DNA from: Nocardiopsis sp. FIRDI 009
GTDB lineage: Bacteria; Actinomycetota; Actinomycetes; Streptosporangiales; Streptosporangiaceae
NCBI RefSeq assembly: GCF_003386285.1
Contig: NZ_QPNC01000015.1
Coordinates: 124,001 to 188,000 of the forward strand
Direction of reading: 5' to 3'
DNA length: 64,000 nucleotides
The notes beneath the pieces were generated by a model, which ran no database searches, was not told the DNA's origin, and worked only from the letters and a program-made list of their open reading frames with translations. The position numbers were made by a program, and so were the translations under genes. Shown piece by piece: positions 17,155 to 25,862 of the stretch (positions within the stretch are counted from its first letter, which is position 1; every line of letters begins with the position of its first letter).

Positions 17155-18054
17155 TCACACGAGGAAGAACTCCCTGGCGGCCTTCGCGATGCCCTCGGTG
17201 TCGAGGCCGTGGGCGCGCGCGTGCTGTGCCGGGGTCCCGTAGGCGCGCAACTCCGCGTCGCGCGCCACCCCCAGGCCCAGCTGGCGGTGGCGGCGGTCGG
17301 CGAGGGCGGCGGAGACCTCGTGGGCCGAGGTGCCGCTCAGGTAGGGCTCGACCACCAGCACGTCCGCGTTGCCCGCCGCGCCGACCAGCGCGCTCAACCC
17401 CGCACGGTCGAAGGGCCGCACGGTGGCGGTGTAGGCGACGGTGACGTCCAGCCCGGCGGTGGCCGCCAGGACCCGGTCGAGCATGGGGCCGACCGCCAGG
17501 ACCACCCCCGCCGAGCGGGGCGACCCGGTGCGCAGGACGGTCAACCCGCCCGACAGGGGCCGCGGCGACCGGTTGGCGGTTCCGGACAGCCGCACGTACA
17601 CCCGGTCGTCCCCGGGGATCGCCGCCCTGAGCGCGTCGCGGACCTCGTCAGGGTGGCCGGGTACGTACACGGTCCACCCCGGGAGGGTGTCCAGGAGGGC
17701 CACGTCGCCGGGGGCCTGGTGGGTGCGCCCCTCGGCCGCGGCGTCGTAGGAGCCGCCGATGCTCACCAGCACCGCCCCGGTCCCCTGGTGGCCGAAGTCC
17801 AGTTTGATCTGCTCGAACGGGCGTTCCACGAGGAAGGGCGCGTAGCTGTGCGCGATCGGGCGCATACCGGCCAGGGCGAGGCCGCCCGCCACGCCGATCA
17901 TGGCCTGTTCGCGGATGCCGACGTTGATCACGCGGCCCGGATGCCGGGCGGCGGCCCGACGGAACCCGGCGACGGAGATCTCGGCGAGGACGACGGCGGT
18001 GCGGGGGTCCTCGTCGAGGGCGGCGTTGACGGTCGCGACGAAGGTTTCACGCAT
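17155..18054 (-). CDS. Transketolase-like C-terminal subunit
   Basis: A 299-residue protein matching the pyrimidine-binding and C-terminal domains of transketolase. It contains the conserved INVGIREQAMIGVAGGLALAG (with the catalytic Glu that activates TPP) and the phosphate region FLVERPFEQIKLD, then a C-terminal transketolase domain (VAYTATVRPFDRAGL). With the adjacent N-terminal subunit it would form a split thiamine-diphosphate enzyme. The substrate is unknown; split transketolases occur in pentose, sulfosugar and secondary metabolism. It starts 10 bases after the N-subunit stop codon, with AGGAGG-like sequence before ATG. Confidence 0.9.
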   Translation of the reverse strand: MRETFVATVNAALDEDPRTAVVLAEISVAGFRRAAARHPGRVINVGIREQAMIGVAGGLALAGMRPIAHSYAPFLVERPFEQIKLDFGHQGTGAVLVSIGGSYDAAAEGRTHQAPGDVALLDTLPGWTVYVPGHPDEVRDALRAAIPGDDRVYVRLSGTANRSPRPLSGGLTVLRTGSPRSAGVVLAVGPMLDRVLAATAGLDVTVAYTATVRPFDRAGLSALVGAAGNADVLVVEPYLSGTSAHEVSAALADRRHRQLGLGVARDAELRAYGTPAQHARAHGLDTEGIAKAAREFFLV

Positions 18055-18064
18055 GGGGGTCCTC

Positions 18065-18775
18065 CTAGGACTTGGGGCGGACGCGGGCGACGACGGACAG
18101 CGGGCGGCCCGGGTGGGGCGCGGTGAGGGCGGTGTACAGGGCGTCGTGGTCGTGTCCGTCGACCTCGCGGGAGATCCAGCCCTCGGTCTCGAACCTGGTG
18201 CCGATCCCCTCCGGCCAACCGTGGGCGCTGGACCGGTTGTCCACCACCACGGCGGTGAGCCCCTCGACCCGCAGCCGCCCGGCCACGGCGATCGCCTCGT
18301 GGTTGCTGCCCTCGTCGAGTTCTCCGTCGCCGACGAGCACGACCGTCCGGGGCGCCGTGCCGTCGGCCCGGCGCACGTCCCGGCCGCGCAGTCCGAGGGC
18401 GGTGCCCAGGGCGATCGGCAGCCCGTGGCCGAGCGAACCGCTGCCGATCTCGGCTCCGGGAACCAGGACGCGGTCGGGATGGTGTCCCAGTGGTGAGTCG
18501 AACGCCCGCCAGCCGCGCAGCGTGGGCACGTCGAGGAAGCCCTTGGCCGCGAGGACGGCGTAGAAGGAGGCCGGCCCGTGCCCCTTGGACAGCAGGAAGC
18601 GGTCCCGGGCGGGGTGCCCGGCGGTCTTGGGGGTGACGGTCAGGACGCGGTCGTAGAGCACCCACAGGACGTCGAGGGTGGAGTGGGCGGCGCCCTCGTG
18701 CTTCTCGTCGCCCTCCATGAGACCGATGAGCGCGGGCAGGTCGGCGTAGCGCGAGAGAGCGGCTGTGGTCGTCAT
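18065..18775 (-). CDS. Transketolase-like N-terminal (TPP-binding) subunit
   Basis: A 236-residue protein equal to the TPP diphosphate-binding domain of transketolase. It shows FLLSKGHGPASFYAVLA, GSLGHGLPIALG and the TPP motif GDGELDEGSNHEA...VVDN. It is clearly shorter than a full transketolase (about 620-700 residues); the rest is provided by the next gene. A palindromic promoter element lies just upstream, with its inferred -10 only 7 bases before the ATG, so the message is probably leaderless or nearly so. No other sugar-metabolism gene is adjacent. Confidence 0.9.
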   Translation of the reverse strand: MTTTAALSRYADLPALIGLMEGDEKHEGAAHSTLDVLWVLYDRVLTVTPKTAGHPARDRFLLSKGHGPASFYAVLAAKGFLDVPTLRGWRAFDSPLGHHPDRVLVPGAEIGSGSLGHGLPIALGTALGLRGRDVRRADGTAPRTVVLVGDGELDEGSNHEAIAVAGRLRVEGLTAVVVDNRSSAHGWPEGIGTRFETEGWISREVDGHDHDALYTALTAPHPGRPLSVVARVRPKS

Positions 18776-18787
18776 GCGCCCCAGTCT

Positions 18788-18813
18788 TTGACCTCAACAA
18801 AGGTTGAGGTCAA
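18788..18813 (-). promoter_or_regulatory. MerR-like promoter/operator of the split transketolase genes
   Basis: TTGACCTCAAC (18788-18798), AAAG, GTTGAGGTCAA (18803-18813): a perfect 11-bp inverted repeat. Read on the minus strand, TTGACC serves as -35 box, and a 19-base spacer filled by the palindrome leads to a poor -10 (AAGACT) 7 bases before the ATG. A palindrome in an over-long 19-bp spacer is the mark of MerR-family activated promoters. No merR gene is adjacent, so the regulator is elsewhere. Confidence 0.65.
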
Positions 18814-18857
18814 TGGCGGGACACGGCTCCGGACAGCGGATTGTTATGTGACTTGCC

Positions 18858-19802
18858 TCACACTACGGCCGCTCCGGGGACGTCCCCCGACCCGGCGGGA
18901 ACGCACGCGTCCGCGCCGGCGGCCTCCAGGGCGCGCACCACCTCGGACTCGACCCCGCGCACCCCCGGGGAACCCTCGTCCCCCACCAGGAACGCGCACG
19001 TCGGACCGGAGCCGGACACCAGGGCGCCCAGCGCGCCCGCCTCCCGGCCCGCCGCCAGAACGCGGGCCAGGTCCGGCCGCAGCGACAGCGCGGCCCGCTC
19101 CAGGTCGTTGGTGAGCGCGGCGCCCAGCGACGCGGCGTCCCCCGCCACGAGCGCCTCCGCCATCGCGGGCGAGGGGAGCGGCGCCGGCGCGTCGGGCCGC
19201 AACCGGTCGTACTCGGCGAACACCCGGGCCGTGGACAGCCCCCGCGACGAGAGCGCGAACACCCACCGGTACCGTCCGGGCGCCGTCATGGGCTCCAGGA
19301 CCTCGCCCCGACCCGTCCCCACGGCGGTGCCGCCCATCAGCGGAAAGGGGACGTCGCTGCCGAGGCGGGCGGCCAGGTCCACCAGGTCCGACTGGGGCAG
19401 GCCGCAGCCCCAGAGCCGGTCGCAGGCCACCAGGGCCGCCGCCGCGTCGGCGCTGCCGCCCGCCATGCCCCCGGCCACCGGGATCCGCTTGTCGAGGTGG
19501 ATCTCGACGGGGGACCCCTTGCCGGTCTCCTCGGCCAGGAGGGCGGCGGCACGCGCGGCGAGATTCGTGCCGTCGAGCGGAACCCCGGCCAGGTCCACGC
19601 GCGTCCCACCGGATGCCGTGAGCGTCGCGAGTCCGGACTCCTGACGCGGAGGGGCCTCCTTGACGGTAACCTCGTCGAACAACGAGACGGCGTGGAACAC
19701 GTTGACGAGGGCGTGGAACCCGTCCTCACGTCTGGGTCCCACCGCCAACTGGAGGTTCACCTTCGCGGGGACCCGCACGGTTACGGTGGTACTAACGGTC
19801 AC
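18858..19802 (-). CDS. ispE: 4-diphosphocytidyl-2-C-methyl-D-erythritol kinase
   Basis: IspE phosphorylates CDP-ME in the MEP isoprenoid pathway. The 314-residue GHMP kinase has VRVPAKVNLQLAVGPRREDGFH at the N-terminus, the ATP loop PVAGGMAGGSADAAAAL, and the C-terminal SGSGPTCAF. The GTG at 19802 (VTVSTTVTVRVPAKVNL) has GGGGA a few bases upstream; the upstream ATG would add an unconserved leader. It stands alone here; in many actinobacteria ispE follows ksgA, and that neighbour is absent. It is divergent from the Ser/Thr kinase gene, so 19803-20062 holds both promoters. Confidence 0.93.
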   Translation of the reverse strand: MTVSTTVTVRVPAKVNLQLAVGPRREDGFHALVNVFHAVSLFDEVTVKEAPPRQESGLATLTASGGTRVDLAGVPLDGTNLAARAAALLAEETGKGSPVEIHLDKRIPVAGGMAGGSADAAAALVACDRLWGCGLPQSDLVDLAARLGSDVPFPLMGGTAVGTGRGEVLEPMTAPGRYRWVFALSSRGLSTARVFAEYDRLRPDAPAPLPSPAMAEALVAGDAASLGAALTNDLERAALSLRPDLARVLAAGREAGALGALVSGSGPTCAFLVGDEGSPGVRGVESEVVRALEAAGADACVPAGSGDVPGAAVV

Positions 19803-20062
19803 GAGTCCCCAATCGTAAAGGAACCCCCTACCTTGCGTGAACACATGCCCCGGGCGGGGAACCGGTGTGTCTCACGCCCGGCTCCGGCGGGATCACACCC
19901 GTCGGCGCGAACCGGGGGCGCCGGTCGGGGATCAGTCATCACTGTCATGTCAGATACCGCCCTTCCCCCGAACGACCCGAGACGTCGCGCGGGTGGGAAT
20001 CAGGGCACAAACACCGCTACCTTGGGGCGAGGCGGAGTTTGGACACCGTCGGGGAGGGTCGC

Positions 20063-21982
20063 TTGCCGTCGGATGGGCTCCCGAAGAACCTGGAACCGCT
20101 GGCAGCCGGAGATCCGGCCACCATCGGTCCCTACGTGCTGTCCGGGAAGCTGGGTAGCGGCGGCATGGGCACCGTCTACCTGGGCAGTGCCCCGGAGCGG
20201 AACAACCAGGTAGCGATCAAGGTCATCCGCCCGGAGCTCGCCTTCGACGAGGCGACGCGGGCGCGGTTCCGCGACGAGATGGAGAACGCCCGCAAGGTCG
20301 CCTCCTTCTGCACGGCCAAGGTCCTCGACCACGGGACGTTCGAGAACCGCCCCTACATGGTCACCGAGTACATCGCCGGGACCGCGCTGGCCGAGCACAT
20401 CGCCGAGCACGGGCCGCTGGACTCCTCGACCCTGCACGGGTTCGCCCTGGGCGTGGCCGCGGCGCTGGCGGCCATCCACCGCACCGGGCTCGTCCACCGC
20501 GACCTCAAGCCCGCGAACGTGCTGCTGTCGCTCTCCGGTCCCCGGGTGATCGACTTCGGCATCGCCCGGGCGATGAACACCGCGACCAACCACACCCAGA
20601 CCGGCATCGTCATGGGCAGCCCCGGCTGGATGGCGCCCGAACAGCTGCTGGAGGAACAGGTCACCACCGCGGCGGACATCTTCGCCTGGGGCTGTCTGGT
20701 GGCCTTCGCGGGCAACGGCACCCACCCGTTCGGCAACGGCGACGCCATGACGCTGGGCAAGCGCGTGCTCTTCGCCGAACCGCAGATCGGGAACCTGGAC
20801 AGCCCGCTGGACCGGCTCGTCCTGCGCGCCCTGGCCAAGGAGCCGGGCCGCCGCCCGACCGCCCAGGACCTGCTCCTGGAGCTCGCCGGCGGCGAGGACA
20901 ACACCAACCCGAACGACATGGTCTCCCACGCCCTGCACCAGTCGTGGCGGCCGAACCTGCCCCCCATGCCGCCCGGCGGCCCGCAGCCGGGGATGCGCCC
21001 CGCCCAGCAGACCATGACGGGCGTACGGCCCCCGCACCCTCCGCCCGCTCCCTACCAGGCCGGTCAGGTGCAGCCGCCCCCGGCCCACCAGACCGGCAAC
21101 TTCCCCCGGCCGCAGGCGCCGCCCCCGGCCGCCCACCCCGCCGGGGCACGCCCGTCCGGTCCGCCCCAGGCGAACCAGAACGCACGGCGCCACCCCGCGC
21201 CCGCACAACAGCACCCGGCCTCGACCGGCCCGATCCCGATGGCGCCGTCCGCCGAGCAGCAGGGGTCGCGCCCCGGACCGCAGCCCTACGTCCCGCCGGT
21301 CCCGCCGCCCCCGCACCAGCCCGCCGCGCCCAACCGGCGCAGGGGGCTCGTCCTGGGCGTGGCGGCGGCCCTGGCCGCCGTCCTCATCGCGGTCGCCGTC
21401 CTGCTGACCGTGCTGTCCGTGGTGGACGGCAGCCCGCCGTGGGCGGACGCCGACGAGGGCGGCGGCTCCGACCAGGAGCAGTCCGGCGTCCAGCAGCCCG
21501 CACCCGAGGACGAGGACAAGTCGGAGGACGCCGAGGACAGGGAGGGGACCCCCGGGGACGTCCTTCCCGGCGACGGTCCGGTCCGGTCCGCCGACAACGT
21601 GGCCGAGTACGAGGTCGAGGGCGTCGACTGCAACCGGACGCCCGAGGAGTACCGCCCCAGGTCGGAGGTGGTCGGGGGACGGTACTGCTTCGTGCGGTTG
21701 CGGATGACCAACCTCAGCGACACGAGGCTGCACTTCCTCTTCGACCAGCAGTTCCTGCTGGTCGAGGACGGGGGCGGCGGCCCCTACCAGGCGGAGCGCC
21801 CGACGCTTCTGGAGAGGGACACGGTCAGCCTGTGGGACGAGGCGGGGATCCCGCCCGGCGCCACCGTCGGCGGCGAGCTGGCGTTCCTCATCGGGGAGGA
21901 CGAGCGGCCGACCACCGTGCAGCTGACGCACCGGGCCGGCCTGGACCGCACGCCGATCTCCCTCGAACACCTGGTGGACTGA
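20063..21982 (+). CDS. Transmembrane serine/threonine protein kinase (PknB-type)
   Basis: A 639-residue receptor-like kinase. The kinase domain covers about residues 20-275: GSGGMG glycine loop, AIKVI lysine, HRDLKPANV catalytic loop, DFGIARA and GSPGWMAPEQ. A long proline-rich linker (about 290-420) follows, then one membrane helix (about 427-452, GVAAALAAVLIAVAVLLTVL). The outside part is acidic, then has a beta-rich DUF4352-like domain with two cysteines (VDCNRTPEEYR, RYCFVRLRMTN). No PASTA repeats are present. The TTG at 20063 was chosen because GGGGAGG lies 6 bases before it; the frame is open further upstream without a good start. It is not in an operon with a phosphatase. Confidence 0.88.
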   Translation: MPSDGLPKNLEPLAAGDPATIGPYVLSGKLGSGGMGTVYLGSAPERNNQVAIKVIRPELAFDEATRARFRDEMENARKVASFCTAKVLDHGTFENRPYMVTEYIAGTALAEHIAEHGPLDSSTLHGFALGVAAALAAIHRTGLVHRDLKPANVLLSLSGPRVIDFGIARAMNTATNHTQTGIVMGSPGWMAPEQLLEEQVTTAADIFAWGCLVAFAGNGTHPFGNGDAMTLGKRVLFAEPQIGNLDSPLDRLVLRALAKEPGRRPTAQDLLLELAGGEDNTNPNDMVSHALHQSWRPNLPPMPPGGPQPGMRPAQQTMTGVRPPHPPPAPYQAGQVQPPPAHQTGNFPRPQAPPPAAHPAGARPSGPPQANQNARRHPAPAQQHPASTGPIPMAPSAEQQGSRPGPQPYVPPVPPPPHQPAAPNRRRGLVLGVAAALAAVLIAVAVLLTVLSVVDGSPPWADADEGGGSDQEQSGVQQPAPEDEDKSEDAEDREGTPGDVLPGDGPVRSADNVAEYEVEGVDCNRTPEEYRPRSEVVGGRYCFVRLRMTNLSDTRLHFLFDQQFLLVEDGGGGPYQAERPTLLERDTVSLWDEAGIPPGATVGGELAFLIGEDERPTTVQLTHRAGLDRTPISLEHLVD

Positions 21983-22031
21983 CGCCCCCGGACCGGGACA
22001 CCAGCCTTTCCATACCAGAATGAAGATCCGC

Positions 22032-22084
22032 TGATCAAAGGGTTTTTCGCCCATCTATTACAAACATGAATAAACCTTTGATCA
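22032..22084 (+). terminator. AT-rich hairpin after the kinase gene
   Basis: TGATCAAAGGGTTT (22032-22045) pairs with AAACCTTTGATCA (22072-22084) with one bulged G; the loop is 26 bases. It lies 50-100 bases past the kinase stop codon. It may end that transcript or be part of the structured leader of the next gene; both readings are open. Confidence 0.45.
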
Positions 22085-22111
22085 ATTCACCTATGGCCAG
22101 GTGCGGCCAAT

Positions 22112-22186
22112 TTAACCCTTGACGGAAACCCGGAGGAACGAAATACTCACCGATGAATAACGAAAGGGTTAATCATCGTGAGTATT
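22112..22186 (+). promoter_or_regulatory. Structured leader with two crossing stems over the start of the secreted-protein gene
   Basis: Stem A: TTAACCCTT (22112-22120) pairs with AAGGGTTAA (22164-22172), which covers the ribosome site AAAGGG. Stem B: AATACTCAC (22142-22150) pairs with GTGAGTATT (22178-22186), which covers the GTG start codon. Both are perfect 9-bp stems and they cross, so they are either mutually exclusive or form a pseudoknot. This looks like a translational control element; the ligand or trigger is unknown. Confidence 0.5.
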
Positions 22187-22191
22187 CTTAA
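22153..22191 (+). CDS. Possible 12-codon leader peptide overlapping the next start
   Basis: ATG at 22153 opens a short frame MNNERVNHREYS and stops at 22189-22191, overlapping the GTG start at 22178 in another frame. GGAGG lies at 22132-22136, 16 bases upstream, longer than the ideal spacing. Translation of it would open the leader stems. It may be chance; the AT-rich composition makes short frames with early stops likely. Confidence 0.25.
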   Translation: MNNERVNHREYS

Positions 22192-22642
22192 TAAACTGGG
22201 CCGTGGTGTCGCCGCGGTGGCGGCCGCCTGCATGGCGGCGACCGTCATCCAGATCTCCGCGGCGAGCTCCGCCAGCGCGGAGAGCGCCCCGCCCGTGCAG
22301 CAGCCCGCGCAGACCCAGGAGGTCGTGGAGGTCCAGCTGACGGAGGAGGAGTGGGAGACGCTGGCCGCGGCCGCCGCCTGTTCGGGCCCGCGCCAACCCT
22401 ACAAGTCCGGCAGCAACATCAAGGCATCCTACTCCGGGTGCAATTACGGAGGCCAGTGGAGGTTCGTCCTCCAGCGCCACCGGTGGTGGGGGTGGACCGA
22501 CATGACGAGCTCTTCCATGAGCCCCTCCAGCCAGACGATCTCGGCCAGCTGCTCCGGTTCCGGAAACCACAACTACCGTTCCGTCTTCCGGTACAGCAAC
22601 AAGATCACCAAGACCAGTCCCAGCTACCGCGTGACCTGCTGA
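22178..22642 (+). CDS. Small secreted four-cysteine protein of unknown function
   Basis: A 154-residue protein with a clear Sec signal peptide (residues 1-34; hydrophobic core VAAVAAACMAATVIQI, cleavage after ASA near residue 34). The mature part starts with a glutamine/glutamate-rich stretch and then a compact 85-residue domain rich in Ser, Tyr and Trp with four cysteines (ACSGPR, SGCNYGG, SASCSGSG, RVTC at the very end), suggesting two disulfides. No family was recognised. The start is GTG with AAAGGG 9 bases upstream. The gene stands alone in an unusually AT-rich leader between terminators, so it is a monocistron with its own control. Confidence 0.75.
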   Translation: MSILNKLGRGVAAVAAACMAATVIQISAASSASAESAPPVQQPAQTQEVVEVQLTEEEWETLAAAAACSGPRQPYKSGSNIKASYSGCNYGGQWRFVLQRHRWWGWTDMTSSSMSPSSQTISASCSGSGNHNYRSVFRYSNKITKTSPSYRVTC

Positions 22643-22646
22643 CGGA

Positions 22647-22666
22647 GAATTCCGGTCGAGGAATTC
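22647..22666 (+). terminator. Short hairpin after the secreted-protein gene
   Basis: GAATTCC (22647-22653), GGTCGA, GGAATTC (22660-22666): perfect 7-bp stem starting 4 bases after the stop codon. Confidence 0.45.
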
Positions 22667-22747
22667 CCGCAATCCGAACCGAAACAGGCGTTCGGGAGAA
22701 TTCCGCCACCGCCCCTGCACGGCGGAGCCGCACCGCGGTCTGACGCG

Positions 22748-22790
22748 GGCGGGCCCGGCGGGCGCTGACGCAGCGCCCACCGGGCCCGCC
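22748..22790. terminator. Strong bidirectional terminator before guaA end
   Basis: GGCGGGCCCGG (22748-22758) and GGGCGCTG (22760-22767) fold on CAGCGCCC (22771-22778) and CCGGGCCCGCC (22780-22790) with loop ACG and a single mismatch. It serves the plus-strand secreted gene and the minus-strand guaA. Confidence 0.8.
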
Positions 22791-22853
22791 GTGCTCGTCA
22801 CGGCCCCCCGCCCGGCCCCGGAGCGGGTTCGGAGGCCCGGGAACGGGGCGCCC

Positions 22854-24434
22854 CTACTCCCACTCGATGGTGCCCGGGGGCTTGCTGGTCACGTCCAGCG
22901 TCACGCGGTTGATCTCGCGCACCTCGTTGGTGATCCGGTTGGAGATGCGGGCGAGGACGTCGTAGGGCACTCGCGACCAGTCGGCGGTCATCGCGTCCTC
23001 GCTGCTGACCGGGCGCAGCACCACGGGGTGGCCGTAGGTGCGGCCGTCGCCCTGGACGCCGACCGAGCGGACGTCGGCCAGGAGCACGACCGGGCACTGC
23101 CAGATGTCGCGGTCCAGCCCGGCGCGGGTGAACTCCTCGCGGGCGATCGCGTCGGCCTCGCGCAGGACCTCCAGGCGCTCGCGGGTCACCTCGCCGATGA
23201 TCCGGATGCCGAGGCCGGGGCCCGGGAACGGCTGGCGCCACACCATCTCGGAGGGCAGGCCCAACTCCTCGCCGACCTTGCGCACCTCGTCCTTGAACAG
23301 CTCGCGCAGCGGTTCGACCAGGGTGAACTGGAGGTCCTCGGGCAGTCCGCCGACGTTGTGGTGCGACTTGATGTTCGCGGTGCCGGTACCGCCGCCGGAC
23401 TCGACGACGTCCGGGTAGAGCGTGCCCTGGACGAGGAACTCGACCTCGGCGCCGTGCTCACCCGACTCGGCGACGACCTCGCGCGCGGCCTGCTCGAAGA
23501 CCCGGATGAACTCGCGGCCGATGATCTTGCGCTTCTCCTCCGGGTCGGTGACCCCGGACAGCGCCGACAGGAACCGCTCCTCGGCGTCGACGACCTTCAG
23601 ACTCGCGCCGGTGACCGCGACGAAGTCCTTCTCGACCTGCTCGGCCTCGCCCTTGCGCAGCAGGCCGTGGTCGACGAACACACAGGTGAGCTGGTCGCCG
23701 ACGGCACGCTGCACCAGCGCCCCGGCCACGGCGGAGTCCACGCCGCCGCTCAGCGCGCAGATGACGCGCTTGTCGCCGATCTCCTCGCGGATGCGCTCCA
23801 GCTGCTCCTCGACGATGTTGACCATCGTCCAGGTGGGGCGGCAGCCCGCGCCCTCGTACAGGAACCGGCGCAGGACGTCCTGGCCGTGCTCGGTGTGCAT
23901 GACCTCGGGGTGGAACTGCACGCCGAACAGGCGGCGCTCGGTGTCCTCGAAGGCGGCGACCGGGGCTCCGGCGGTGCTCGCGGTGGTCCGGAACCCCTCG
24001 GGGGCGCGGACGACGGAGTCACCGTGCGACATCCACACCAGGAGGTCCTCGGGCAGGCCCTCGAAGAGGAGGGAGTCCGTCGTGGCGGACAGCTCGGTGC
24101 GACCGAACTCGCTCAGGTCGGTGCGGTCGACCGTGCCGCCCAGGGCGCGGGTCATGGCCTGGAAGCCGTAGCAGATGCCGAAGGTGGGCACCCCGGTCTC
24201 GAAGAGTTCGGCGCCCACGTGGGGGGCGCCCTCCGCGTAGACCGAGGAGGGGCCACCGGACAGGATGATGGCCTTGGGGTTCTTCGCGAGCATCTCCTCG
24301 ACCGGCATGGTCGAGGGCACGATCTCGCTGTGCACGTGGCATTCCCGCACACGCCGTGCGATCAGCTGCGCGTACTGCGCGCCGAAGTCCACGACGAGGA
24401 CGGTGTCGAACGTGCTCTCAGCACCAACGGACAC
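22854..24434 (-). CDS. guaA: GMP synthase (glutamine-hydrolysing)
   Basis: GuaA aminates XMP to GMP using glutamine. The 526-residue protein has an N-terminal class I amidotransferase ([16 protein letters not shown]; nucleophile in [10 protein letters not shown]; His in [13 protein letters not shown]) and a C-terminal ATP-pyrophosphatase domain ([14 protein letters not shown]) ending with the conserved PPGTIEWE. Full length for the family. The 252-base gap to galE holds one copy of a short interspersed repeat. Confidence 0.97.
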   Translation of the reverse strand: MSVGAESTFDTVLVVDFGAQYAQLIARRVRECHVHSEIVPSTMPVEEMLAKNPKAIILSGGPSSVYAEGAPHVGAELFETGVPTFGICYGFQAMTRALGGTVDRTDLSEFGRTELSATTDSLLFEGLPEDLLVWMSHGDSVVRAPEGFRTTASTAGAPVAAFEDTERRLFGVQFHPEVMHTEHGQDVLRRFLYEGAGCRPTWTMVNIVEEQLERIREEIGDKRVICALSGGVDSAVAGALVQRAVGDQLTCVFVDHGLLRKGEAEQVEKDFVAVTGASLKVVDAEERFLSALSGVTDPEEKRKIIGREFIRVFEQAAREVVAESGEHGAEVEFLVQGTLYPDVVESGGGTGTANIKSHHNVGGLPEDLQFTLVEPLRELFKDEVRKVGEELGLPSEMVWRQPFPGPGLGIRIIGEVTRERLEVLREADAIAREEFTRAGLDRDIWQCPVVLLADVRSVGVQGDGRTYGHPVVLRPVSSEDAMTADWSRVPYDVLARISNRITNEVREINRVTLDVTSKPPGTIEWE

Positions 24435-24573
24435 GACGGAGGACCTTCCGCAGAAGTACAGGGATATACGCCCAGTCTAGGGCGTGTTCCGCGCGTTCGG
24501 CTTGGTGGGAAGCTCCGACCGGGTGTGCTCCCCCACACGGCGGCGCAGCGAGGGGCGTACGGGGTCCTGCAAG

Positions 24574-24666
24574 ACGAGGCAAACCGCCAGCGGGGAACGA
24601 GCGACAGGCGCCGCCGAGGATGAAGGATCCCCGTTCCCCACGCCCCGAGCCCCGATGCGGGGCGAC
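24574..24666 (+). repeat. Interspersed repeat, copy A
   Basis: The stretch GACGAGGCAAACCGC, AGCGGGGAACGAGCGACAG and onward resembles the copy at 39056-39168 (GACGAGGCACACCGC, AGCGAGGAACGGGCGACAG). It contains GGGGAACG (24592-24599) pairing with CGTTCCCC (24632-24639), so it can also act as the galE terminator. Confidence 0.45.
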
Positions 24667-24686
24667 GAGCGCGCGAAGAGCACACC

Positions 24687-25700
<1,014 letters not shown>

Positions 25701-25796
25701 CTCTCGCTTCCCTCAGGTCGAGGTCTGCCCGCCGCTTCGCGGACGCCCCCAGGATAGGCGCCGGTCGGACGCGCTCCGGGCGCCCCGGGACACGGA

Positions 25797-25831
25797 ACCG
25801 GGGGAGGAACCGCGGCGGTTCCTCCCCCGGT
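25797..25831 (-). terminator. Strong terminator after the nuclease gene
   Basis: ACCGGGGGAGGAACC (25797-25811), GCGGC, GGTTCCTCCCCCGGT (25817-25831): perfect 15-bp stem 31 bases past the nuclease stop. Confidence 0.8.
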
Positions 25832-25862
25832 GGCCGGGCGGCGCGGGAGCGCCCCGCCGCCG

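Noticed and set aside
22854..24434. A guanine riboswitch upstream of guaA
   Set aside because: The 5' flank from 24435 onward lacks the conserved purine-riboswitch junction and is partly made of the interspersed repeat.
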